From Methanoregulaceae archaeon (GTDB lineage: Archaea; Halobacteriota; Methanomicrobia; Methanomicrobiales; Methanospirillaceae), in the NCBI GenBank assembly GCA_028679325.1, contig JAJRBS010000055.1:1-6991 (forward strand): 6,991 nucleotides of DNA. Direction: 5' to 3'. Position numbers and translations under genes: made by a program. The notes below the pieces were generated by a model, which was not told the DNA's origin, searched no databases, and was given only the letters and a program-made list of their open reading frames with translations. Shown here piece by piece: positions 1-5,372 of this stretch. Numbering within the stretch: position 1 is the first letter of the stretch; each line of letters begins with the position of its first letter.

Positions 1-13
1 AAGGTATCAGGAA

Positions 14-571
14 ATGCTGCCGATATACGTGGTCAACAACTACGGGCAGTTCAACCATCTCATCCTCCGGATGCTCCGGGACCTCGACATCGAGGCCAGG
101 ATGATCCCGAACACGACACCCGCCGAGGATGTCGCAGGAGAATGCAGGGGACTGATCCTCGGCGGGGGGCCGACCCTTTCCCGGGCCGGCAACGCCGAGG
201 CTTACCTCGCCCTCGGCCTCCCGGTGCTCGGCATCTGTCTCGGGCTCCACATCATAGCGACACGTTTCGGGGGACAGGTCACCCCCGGACAGGCCGGCGG
301 ATACGGGCCGGTTGAGGTTGATATCGTCTTTCGGGACGACATCCTTGCGGGTTACCCGGACCGGCTGAAAGTCTGGGCCTCCCATGCCGATGAAGTGTCG
401 GTCCTGCCTCCGGGAGCGGTCCGGCTGGCAGGATCATCGGTCTGTGCCAACGAGGCGGTCGCCCTCCCGGACCGCCATATCTATGGGGTCCAGTGGCACC
501 CTGAAGTGAGCCACACCGAGAACGGGCGGCTGGTCTACGAGAACTTCGACCGCATAACCCGGGAATGCTAA
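14..571 (+). CDS. guaAA: GMP synthase, glutamine amidotransferase subunit (subunit A)
   Basis: This 185-residue class I glutamine amidotransferase hydrolyses glutamine and passes ammonia to a separate ATP-pyrophosphatase subunit (GuaAB), which converts XMP to GMP in the cytoplasm. The nucleophile elbow GICLGLH places the catalytic Cys at residue 75. The sequence WHPEVSHT gives His162 and Glu164, completing the triad, and LILGGGP near residues 47-53 fits the oxyanion-strand region. The length matches archaeal stand-alone subunits, whereas bacterial GuaA is one fused chain of about 500 residues. The ATG at 14 is preceded by AAGGT at 1-5, an acceptable Shine-Dalgarno match. The synthetase subunit is not in the window and could lie just upstream. 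The next gene starts 20 bases after the stop, so co-transcription is likely. The WHPEVSHT signature makes GMP synthase more likely than other amidotransferases. Confidence 0.95.
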   Translation: MLPIYVVNNYGQFNHLILRMLRDLDIEARMIPNTTPAEDVAGECRGLILGGGPTLSRAGNAEAYLALGLPVLGICLGLHIIATRFGGQVTPGQAGGYGPVEVDIVFRDDILAGYPDRLKVWASHADEVSVLPPGAVRLAGSSVCANEAVALPDRHIYGVQWHPEVSHTENGRLVYENFDRITREC

Positions 572-591
572 AAAACATCAGATAAGGAACC

Positions 592-1125
592 ATGAACAAA
601 GATGAACTGGCGGAAAGGCTTCGCGGGATCGGATTCTCCTGCACCCGGTGCGGTGCCTGTTGCCGGGGCACCGATGCGGATGAGAACCTGGTCATGGTGA
701 CACCGGGGGAGATCGAGCTCCTGGGAGAGGGGACGGGGCAGTCTCCCGACCGTTTCGCCGAGCCCTACCCGGAATCTCTGGCGACGGATGGGGGCGGCAG
801 CCTGACCTTCGAGCACTGTCTCTCCCGGACACCCGCCGGGTGTGTCTTCTTCTCGCAAAATACCTGCACCGCATACCCGTACCGGCCCTGGATCTGCCGG
901 ACCTACCCCTTCATGCTCGATGGGGATGAGCTGGCCGCCTTCCCCTGCGACGGCCTTGGCAGGGAGATGACCCGGGAGTCGGCCCGTGACCTCGCCCTCC
1001 TCCTCCTCAGGAGGAGGGAAGCGGAGCAGGCCGAGGAAAAAGCGGTCGCCCTCGTCTTATCATCGGTCCGGATACCGGAAGGACGCCGGGTGGTCGTTGA
1101 CGGCCGGGGGATCAGGGTGATCTGA
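592..1125 (+). CDS. YkgJ/UPF0153-family cysteine-cluster protein
   Basis: This 177-residue soluble protein has the hallmark CxxCxxCC cluster (Cys17, Cys20, Cys23, Cys24). Further cysteines lie at 76, 84, 92, 102 and 119, and there is a family-typical RPWICRTYPF segment at 98-107. The pattern fits the zinc- or iron-sulfur-cluster-binding YkgJ-like family (PF03692), whose biochemical role is unknown in most members; the metal is inferred from the cysteine spacing. The C-terminal third (about 125-177) has no cysteines and contains a charged, probably helical stretch rich in Arg and Glu. The ATG at 592 is preceded by AAGGA at 584-588. The gene sits between guaAA and the TraB-family gene, and its TGA overlaps the next ATG by one base, so translational coupling is likely. 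The sequence gives no substrate or partner. Confidence 0.88.
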   Translation: MNKDELAERLRGIGFSCTRCGACCRGTDADENLVMVTPGEIELLGEGTGQSPDRFAEPYPESLATDGGGSLTFEHCLSRTPAGCVFFSQNTCTAYPYRPWICRTYPFMLDGDELAAFPCDGLGREMTRESARDLALLLLRRREAEQAEEKAVALVLSSVRIPEGRRVVVDGRGIRVI

Positions 1126-2321
1126 TGGTCGAGCTGAAGATCATCGGTACAGCCCACGTCTCGGCCGAGAGCGTAAAAGAGGTGCAGGCCGCCATCCAGG
1201 AGTTCTCACCCGACGTGGTGGCCGTGGAGCTCGACACCGGGCGGTACGCGGCGCTGAAGAAACAGGTCAAGGAGGCCTCGGTTGACGAGGTACTCGAGGC
1301 CCAGACCTTTACCCAGCTCCTGGTCCAGTGGATCCTTGCCTACATCCAGCGGAGGATCGGCCTTGATGTCGGCGTCGAGCCGGGTGCAGAGATGAAGGCC
1401 GCTGTCGAGACGGCAGAAGCGAGGGGGATCACGGTGGCCCTGATCGACCGGGACATCAGGATCACGCTCCGCCGTTTCTGGCGGTCCCTGTCGCTTTTCG
1501 AGAAGATCAAGATGTTCTACGCCCTGGCCGCCTCCCTCGGTCACCTTGACGGCGGTGAGCTTGACATCGAGGAGCTCAAGAAACAGGACGTGATCGATAT
1601 GGCCATGGAGGAGTTCCGGAAGTTCTCGCCGAACGGGGCCCGGGCCCTTATCGATGAACGCGATGCTTATCTTGCCCACAAGATCATCGGCCTCTCCCAG
1701 AGCTACCAGCGTGTCCTGGTCGTTATCGGGGCCGGTCACGTGCAGGGGGTCAACCGCTATCTCGAGAACCCCTCGACCCTGCCCCCCATCGATTCGCTGA
1801 CCGCAGACATCAAGTCTCGGCCCTGGGGGCTCATCTTCTGGGCGATCGTCACCTTCATGTTTGTGTTCCTGCTGGTGGCCATTCTCTTCTCGGGGGTCGG
1901 CATCGAGGTGCTGGTCACCGCCCTTGTCTACTGGGTGCTGATCCACGGAATTCTCACGGCGGTATTTACCCTCATTGCCCGTGGCCACCCTCTCTCGGCC
2001 CTGACCGGCTTTGCGGTCTCGTGGTTCACGGCCTTAAATCCCCTGATCGCTGCCGGGTGGTTTGCGGCCATTGTCGAGGCCAAGATCCGGAAGCCGAAGC
2101 CGGGCGATTTCAAGAAGATCTTTGAAGCGGAAACCTTCTCCCAGATGATGGACATCCCCCTCTTCCGCGTGGTCATGGTGGCGGCCCTGGCCAACGTGGG
2201 GAGCACGCTCGGGACCATCGTGTACTTCATCTTCATCTTCCCGCTCCTGAGTATTGACCCCGGCGTGGTCATCACCCAGGGTATCGAGAACATGTGGCTC
2301 GCGATCCAGGGCCTGGTCTGA
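1125..2321 (+). CDS. TraB-family protein with C-terminal membrane domain
   Basis: This 398-residue protein belongs to the TraB/PrgY family (related to Tiki and EreA). The N-terminal cytosolic half carries two GxxH motifs, GTAH at 8-11 and GAGH at 202-205. It also has a conserved VELD segment with Glu35, and the family-like stretch DVGVEPGAEMKAAVE at 81-95. These motifs resemble the proposed metal-dependent hydrolase site of Tiki/TraB proteins, but catalysis has not been shown for archaeal members. The C-terminal half is hydrophobic, with about four membrane segments near 234-256, 259-284, 288-316 and 346-373, and a polar loop (about 319-345) between the last two. The ATG at 1125 shares its A with the TGA of the preceding gene, and AGGGTGA at 1114-1120 is a good ribosome-binding site. 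The bacterial role in pheromone shutdown should not be transferred to this protein. Confidence 0.88.
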   Translation: MVELKIIGTAHVSAESVKEVQAAIQEFSPDVVAVELDTGRYAALKKQVKEASVDEVLEAQTFTQLLVQWILAYIQRRIGLDVGVEPGAEMKAAVETAEARGITVALIDRDIRITLRRFWRSLSLFEKIKMFYALAASLGHLDGGELDIEELKKQDVIDMAMEEFRKFSPNGARALIDERDAYLAHKIIGLSQSYQRVLVVIGAGHVQGVNRYLENPSTLPPIDSLTADIKSRPWGLIFWAIVTFMFVFLLVAILFSGVGIEVLVTALVYWVLIHGILTAVFTLIARGHPLSALTGFAVSWFTALNPLIAAGWFAAIVEAKIRKPKPGDFKKIFEAETFSQMMDIPLFRVVMVAALANVGSTLGTIVYFIFIFPLLSIDPGVVITQGIENMWLAIQGLV

Positions 2322-2334
2322 GCCGCCGGGCTGA

Positions 2335-2348
2335 GAAAGTATTTATTT
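2335..2348 (+). promoter_or_regulatory. Archaeal BRE/box A promoter for the DUF3821 gene
   Basis: GAAAG at 2335-2339 followed by TATTTATTT at 2340-2348 resembles a purine-rich BRE plus TATA element. Its centre lies about 26 bases before the ATG at 2370, the usual distance to an archaeal transcription start. This suggests a leaderless or nearly leaderless mRNA and supports that ATG over the GTG at 2352. Confidence 0.6.
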
Positions 2349-2369
2349 CCGGTGAGCCAGCATCTGCTG

Positions 2370-3335
2370 ATGACCCTGAAACATACTCTGCTCCTCGTCT
2401 GCCTCTGCCTGGCCGCTGTCACCGGCCTTGCAGCCGCCGCGAGCAATACCATCCCCCCCTCTGGTACCGTGTTCATCGGTGAGCAGGGGCTTGACATTTC
2501 TGCCACCGGAGTCGCCGCCAACACCAATGTCGTCTGGTATGGGACGAGCGGAAACATCGGTTCGGCACCGTCGGCCGTGGTCTTTGTCACCGACCCCGCG
2601 GACTTCTATGTCTCTCCGGCCCTCTTCTCCGGAAAGACCGGGGCCTGGTTCACCGAGACCGGGAACACTCTCGCCTTCTATGTGCAGAACCCGCAGATCT
2701 CCATCCGCGTCTTTGATGTGACCGCAGGCTTCGAGGTCACGAAGTCCACGGTCTGGGTGCCGAAGGGCGACACCATCAGTTTCCAGGTCGACAACAACGT
2801 GTACATCATCGGGACGACCCGCCCGGGTTCAGCCGGTGCCCCGATAACCATCAGGATCCGGGGTCCGAACGGGGTCGAGTACTCGGCCGTCGACAGTTTC
2901 AGCCTGACGAACATCCTCGTGAACTCCCCGACCTACATGACGGGCCCGGTCTGGTACACCGGCGATTACCCGATCGGGAACTACAGCGTCTGGGCCGAGA
3001 GCACCGGCAATGACATGAACGACAACTACCCTCAGGAGGGGCAGACCATCTCTGCGAAGGTGACCTTCCTGATGCAGAGCGTCAACCCCCTTATAACGCC
3101 GACGCCGACAACGGTGCGGACGACCACGCCGACAACCCTCCCGACTATCGCCACCACCCGGACCACTGTTCCCGTAACCACGGTGACCACACCTGCGACG
3201 ATAATCCCGACCACTGTGCCGACAACAATCCCTCCGACAACAGTTCCACCGACAACGGCCCCCGGCTTCGGCTGGACGATCGCTGTGGCATCACTGGGAG
3301 CCGCTGCCCTGGTGCTGGCTGCCCGGAAAGGCTAG
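2370..3335 (+). CDS. DUF3821-like secreted surface protein with Thr/Pro stalk and PGF-CTERM-like anchor
   Basis: The product has 321 residues from the ATG at 2370. A signal peptide covers about residues 1-24 (Lys4, a Leu/Val/Cys-rich core, then an Ala-rich cleavage region). The ectodomain (about 25-240) starts NTIPPSGTVFIGEQGLDI and contains FYVSPALFSGKTGAWF, a pattern I associate with DUF3821 proteins of Methanomicrobiales. A low-complexity stalk at about 243-297 has 27 Thr and 12 Pro in 55 residues and is probably O-glycosylated. The tail is PGFG (298-301), a short hydrophobic segment, then AARKG, which matches the PGF-CTERM sorting signal processed by archaeosortase A. The protein is probably displayed on the cell surface or S-layer; its function is unknown. 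An in-frame GTG at 2352 would add six residues. The ATG is preferred because it begins a clean signal peptide and sits about 26 bases after box A; the GGTGA at 2351-2355 is rather far from it. Confidence 0.85.
   Translation: MTLKHTLLLVCLCLAAVTGLAAAASNTIPPSGTVFIGEQGLDISATGVAANTNVVWYGTSGNIGSAPSAVVFVTDPADFYVSPALFSGKTGAWFTETGNTLAFYVQNPQISIRVFDVTAGFEVTKSTVWVPKGDTISFQVDNNVYIIGTTRPGSAGAPITIRIRGPNGVEYSAVDSFSLTNILVNSPTYMTGPVWYTGDYPIGNYSVWAESTGNDMNDNYPQEGQTISAKVTFLMQSVNPLITPTPTTVRTTTPTTLPTIATTRTTVPVTTVTTPATIIPTTVPTTIPPTTVPPTTAPGFGWTIAVASLGAAALVLAARKG
3096..3260 (+). repeat. Low-complexity Thr/Pro-coding repeat (surface stalk)
   Basis: These bases encode the 55-residue stalk of the DUF3821-like protein. 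The DNA repeats variants of CCGACAAC and ACCAC/ACGAC motifs, most regularly around 3218-3258 where units of roughly 12-15 bases recur (CCGACAACAA, CCGACAACAG, CCGACAACGG). This is a degenerate coding repeat, not a perfect tandem array. Such tracts often vary in length between strains. Confidence 0.6.
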
Positions 3336-3339
3336 ACCG

Positions 3340-3370
3340 GGTCCGGAACAAGGGACCAAAAACATTTTTT
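3340..3370 (+). terminator. Probable terminator after the DUF3821 gene
   Basis: GGTCC at 3340-3344 can pair with GGACC at 3353-3357 across an 8-base loop. An A-rich spacer and six T residues at 3365-3370 follow. A T-run is the main feature of archaeal intrinsic termination. It starts 28 bases before the nitroreductase ATG, so this AT-rich stretch might also act as a weak promoter for that gene. Confidence 0.4.
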
Positions 3371-3392
3371 CTCCTGCGACAAGGGAAATACC

Positions 3393-3899
3393 ATGAACGT
3401 AGGGACCACCATCATCAAGTGCCGCCATTCGGTCAGGGAGTTCAAGCCCGATCCAGTGGAGGACAGGATCATCCGGGATGCAATCGACTGTGCCCGCCTC
3501 GCCCCGACCGCTAATAACCTCCAGCCCTGGCTCTTCGGGGTCATCCGGGACAGGGGTCTCCTTTCCGAGATCGCCGGCCGTGCTGACCACGGGAAGTTCA
3601 TTGCCGGGGCAGCTCTCTGTTTTGCGGTTTTTGGAGAGAAGAAGGCGAAGTATTACCTTGAAGACTGTTGTGCTGCAACTGAGAACCTCATCATCGCCCT
3701 CCAGGCCTACGGCGTGGGGAGCTGCTGGGTGGCAGGCGAGAAGAAGGACTATGCCGAGGATATCCGGAAGCTTCTCCATGTACCGGGCCAGTATACCCTC
3801 GTCTCTCTCCTCGCGGCCGGCTACCCGGCAGACATCACGATCCAGAAGAAGAAGGAGCAGGACGAGGTCAGTTTCATTGACCGTTACAGGGGAGAATAG
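3393..3899 (+). CDS. Small nitroreductase-family FMN oxidoreductase
   Basis: This 168-residue protein fits the nitroreductase superfamily of FMN-dependent, NAD(P)H- or other hydride-donor-linked oxidoreductases. The FMN phosphate-binding start is RHSVREF (11-17). APTANNLQPW (37-46) is the classic Ala-Pro-[Ser/Thr]-Xaa-Asn-Xaa-Gln-Pro-Trp motif. DCCAATENLIIALQAYGVG (91-109) matches the dimer-interface helix that precedes the Gly-x-Gly-containing FMN segment, and SCWV (110-113) follows. The length is at the short end for the family. Cysteines at 10, 33, 76, 92, 93 and 111 are numerous for its size. The ATG at 3393 has AAGGGA at 3381-3386 at good spacing. The substrate cannot be read from the sequence. 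The superoxide reductase gene follows 60 bases later but appears to have its own promoter, so a shared redox or oxygen-stress role is only suggestive. Confidence 0.88.
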   Translation: MNVGTTIIKCRHSVREFKPDPVEDRIIRDAIDCARLAPTANNLQPWLFGVIRDRGLLSEIAGRADHGKFIAGAALCFAVFGEKKAKYYLEDCCAATENLIIALQAYGVGSCWVAGEKKDYAEDIRKLLHVPGQYTLVSLLAAGYPADITIQKKKEQDEVSFIDRYRGE

Positions 3900-3916
3900 A
3901 CCGCCGGTGGGTTAAC

Positions 3917-3952
3917 TATTTATTATCCAACTGATATCAGGCAGTGTGGTGA
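3917..3952 (+). promoter_or_regulatory. Box A promoter and ribosome-binding site of the superoxide reductase gene
   Basis: TATTTATTAT at 3917-3926 is a good archaeal box A. Transcription would begin near 3945, just before GGTGA at 3948-3952, which lies 7 bases ahead of the ATG at 3960. This indicates that the gene can be transcribed separately from the nitroreductase gene, with a short leader of about 15 bases. Confidence 0.6.
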
Positions 3953-3959
3953 ACCACGC

Positions 3960-4340
3960 ATGGAAATGAAAGATTTGGGAGCCGTGATCTACACCTATGA
4001 TATGGCGGCGGGGGAAGCTTTAGGAAAGAGAGAGAGCCACACGCCGAAGATTGAGGCTCCGGCCAAGGCCAAGGCAGATGAGACTATCGTCGTGAAGGTG
4101 ACCGTCGGCCCGCACCCGAACACCGTTGAACACTCCATCCGCTGGGTGGCTGTCTTCTTCTACGAGGAAGGGAGGGCGTTTAATCCCGTGAACCTGGCCA
4201 AGGTATCCTTCAATGCCCCGACCACCGAACCGGAGGTCACCCTGAAGGTGAAACTCGGAAAGAGCGGCGTGATCCATGCCCTCGAGTACTGCAACCTCCA
4301 CGGGCTCTGGTCCGGAAAGAAGGAGATCACGATCGGATAA
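3960..4340 (+). CDS. Class II (1Fe) superoxide reductase, neelaredoxin type
   Basis: This 126-residue protein reduces superoxide to hydrogen peroxide without producing oxygen, using electrons usually delivered by rubredoxin, and protects anaerobes from air exposure. The mononuclear iron site is visible: His27 in ESHTPKIE, His52 and His58 in PHPNTVEHS, and Cys111 with His114 in CNLHGLW. Glu25 corresponds to the glutamate that binds ferric iron in the resting state. The only cysteine is Cys111, so the Cys4 desulforedoxin domain of two-iron desulfoferrodoxins is absent. The residue after Glu25 is Ser26, where the well-studied enzymes have a catalytically helpful Lys (Glu-Lys-His). The start is supported by GGTGA at 3948-3952. 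A T-rich stretch follows the stop directly. Confidence 0.93.
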   Translation: MEMKDLGAVIYTYDMAAGEALGKRESHTPKIEAPAKAKADETIVVKVTVGPHPNTVEHSIRWVAVFFYEEGRAFNPVNLAKVSFNAPTTEPEVTLKVKLGKSGVIHALEYCNLHGLWSGKKEITIG

Positions 4341-4384
4341 TCTTTTTTCACTTTTAAGAGATCTGTTTCGCTGGCAGTATTTTT
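4341..4384 (+). terminator. T-rich terminator of the superoxide reductase gene
   Basis: Immediately after the TAA there are T-runs at 4343-4348, 4352-4355 and 4380-4384. This is the typical form of archaeal intrinsic terminators, which need little or no hairpin. The gap is convergent with the minus-strand gene ending at 4418. Confidence 0.55.
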
Positions 4385-4386
4385 GA

Positions 4387-4406
4387 CAGAGCGGGCTCTG
4401 GCCAGA
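4387..4406. repeat. Inverted repeat in the convergent intergenic gap
   Basis: CAGAGC (4387-4392) and GCTCTG (4395-4400) form a perfect 6-base inverted repeat separated by two bases. It overlaps a 10-base palindrome, TCTGGCCAGA, at 4397-4406. Read on the minus strand, the hairpin lies just after the DUF475/TerC-like stop codon but has no U-run behind it. It may help 3' end formation or stability on either strand; this is inference. Confidence 0.35.
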
Positions 4407-4417
4407 TTGTCGTTCGC

Positions 4418-5233
4418 CTATCCGGCCGCAGGCATGGCCCGGACAGATTTGAAATAAAAGAACCCGACGACTCCAAAGGTGACCAGGGGGGAGAGCCATA
4501 CGGGAATATTGGCCCCGAAACCGTCGAGGACCATGATGATGCCGAGGAAGAAGATGGAGTACATGGCTCCGTTCTTGAGGAACAGGTAGTTCTTGATCTT
4601 GTCCACGTTGCTGACGGTTATCTGCCGGACCACCAGAGCCCCAAGACCGTTGCCGATGATGATGAGTGGCACCGACATGGTGAAGGCAAAGGCCCCAATG
4701 ACACCATCGATAGAGAAGGTGGCGTCGATAACCTCGAGATAGAAGATCTTGCTCCAGTCAGACATCGTCCCGGAGAGCATCTTCCTCTCCTGTTCCTCGG
4801 CATTCTGCCGGAACCCATGGACAATGAAGAAAGCCGTCGATCCTATGACAGCGGCGAAAGCGGCCATGGTATTGACCTGGAGGGCAAACCAGACGATGGC
4901 AGCGAGGAGGATGGATACGACGGCAAAGAACCAGACGCCCTTCGAGGCGATGAAGCACTCACCCGGAAGCCCGTAGTGCTTCTCTTCAAGGAAGATCCAG
5001 TGGAGGAAGAGGAAGAGGAGGAAGGTCCCGCCCCCCATCAGCAGTATGGGAGCCGATTCTTCGATCGCCGCGATGACTTCGGGATCGTTAGAAAAAGTGG
5101 CTGTAAAAGCCTCCACCGGGCCGAGTGCCGGATTCGACATCCAGACGATGAGCCAGGGGAGGAGGGCGCGGATGAGAAAGACGGCGATGAACAAACCATA
5201 GATCAGGAACCACCGGCGGGCCCATGCGGCCAT
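4418..5233 (-). CDS. DUF475/TerC-like integral membrane protein (open part of the gene)
   Basis: The open frame from the ATG at 5233 encodes 271 residues with several membrane helices (about 7-32, 62-82, 98-119, 121-140, 184-203, 222-238 and 245-262). It matches DUF475, a branch of the TerC/YkoY/Alx-like group linked to metal-ion (often Mn) export or tellurite resistance. The motif YLEVIDATFSIDGVIGAFA at 165-183 is typical of this fold, with acidic residues Glu167, Asp170 and Asp176. A soluble charged loop lies at about 141-163. The ATG at 5233 is unlikely to be the true start: recognisable family sequence continues in frame for 34 codons upstream, interrupted by one TAG. A protein starting here would lack the first helix and its Ser-Ile-Asp-Asn motif, so it may not work. 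The gene ends with TAG, convergent with the superoxide reductase gene. The transported ion cannot be read from the sequence. Confidence 0.85.
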   Translation of the reverse strand: MAAWARRWFLIYGLFIAVFLIRALLPWLIVWMSNPALGPVEAFTATFSNDPEVIAAIEESAPILLMGGGTFLLFLFLHWIFLEEKHYGLPGECFIASKGVWFFAVVSILLAAIVWFALQVNTMAAFAAVIGSTAFFIVHGFRQNAEEQERKMLSGTMSDWSKIFYLEVIDATFSIDGVIGAFAFTMSVPLIIIGNGLGALVVRQITVSNVDKIKNYLFLKNGAMYSIFFLGIIMVLDGFGANIPVWLSPLVTFGVVGFFYFKSVRAMPAAG

Positions 5234-5335
5234 CCCTGTGAGGACTTCGGCATTGATGATGGCATTGTCAATGCTGCAGATGACCTCGAAGAGGCAGAGC
5301 CCGGCGATGGTGAGGATGATCTAGGTAAAGTCCAT
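5234..5335 (-). pseudogene. N-terminal part of the DUF475/TerC-like gene, broken by an in-frame amber codon
   Basis: On the minus strand an ATG at 5335-5333 is in frame with the downstream open frame (34 codons apart). It reads Met-Asp-Phe-Thr-TAG, then 29 sense codons of plausible membrane sequence leading to the Met at 5233. Those codons include GLCLFEVICSIDNAIINAE, with the Ser-Ile-Asp-Asn motif expected in the first helix of this family. The amber codon occupies 5323-5321. No ATG, GTG or TTG lies between it and the codon at 5233, and a TGA sits two codons before the ATG at 5335. Extended through the stop, the protein would have 305 residues. The family resemblance shows that this DNA was coding until recently or still is. 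A point mutation, sequence error, readthrough or unusual initiation are all possible. Confidence 0.75.
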
Positions 5336-5361
5336 CTTTCAGCAGGAGTTTTGGAGCGTTT

Positions 5362-5372
5362 GGTTAAAAATG
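5362..5372 (-). promoter_or_regulatory. Putative box A promoter of the DUF475/TerC-like gene
   Basis: On the minus strand the sequence reads GCATTTTTAAC, with its T-run ending about 30 bases before the ATG at 5335. Transcription would then start within about 10 bases of that ATG. This supports 5335, rather than 5233, as the intended gene start. There is no convincing Shine-Dalgarno sequence before 5335, consistent with a nearly leaderless transcript. Confidence 0.45.

Noticed and set aside
1206..1988. 260-codon minus-strand open frame opposite the TraB-family gene
   Set aside because: Its sequence is an Asp/Gly/His/Arg-rich shadow of the plus-strand codons, with no recognisable domain. The plus-strand frame has clear TraB motifs.
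2400..2412. Lipoprotein signal (lipobox) around the early cysteines of the DUF3821-like protein
   Set aside because: The cysteines lie inside the hydrophobic core without an L-A/S-G/A-C context, and the C-terminal PGF-type tail already explains membrane attachment.
1928..2590. 220-codon minus-strand open frame spanning the TraB/DUF3821 junction
   Set aside because: It crosses two well-supported plus-strand genes and a promoter, and shows no family resemblance.
3096..3260. CRISPR-like or intergenic tandem repeat
   Set aside because: The repeat is in frame, degenerate and codes for a Thr/Pro stalk. There are no conserved direct repeats separated by unique spacers.
4020..4499. 159-codon minus-strand open frame opposite the superoxide reductase gene
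   Set aside because: It is antisense to a gene with all its iron ligands intact and runs through the T-rich terminator region into the convergent gene.
5321..5323. Pyrrolysine encoded by the amber codon
   Set aside because: TAG ends three other genes in the window, the lineage inferred here is not known for pyrrolysine, and the protein is not a methylamine methyltransferase. It is kept only as a checkable alternative.
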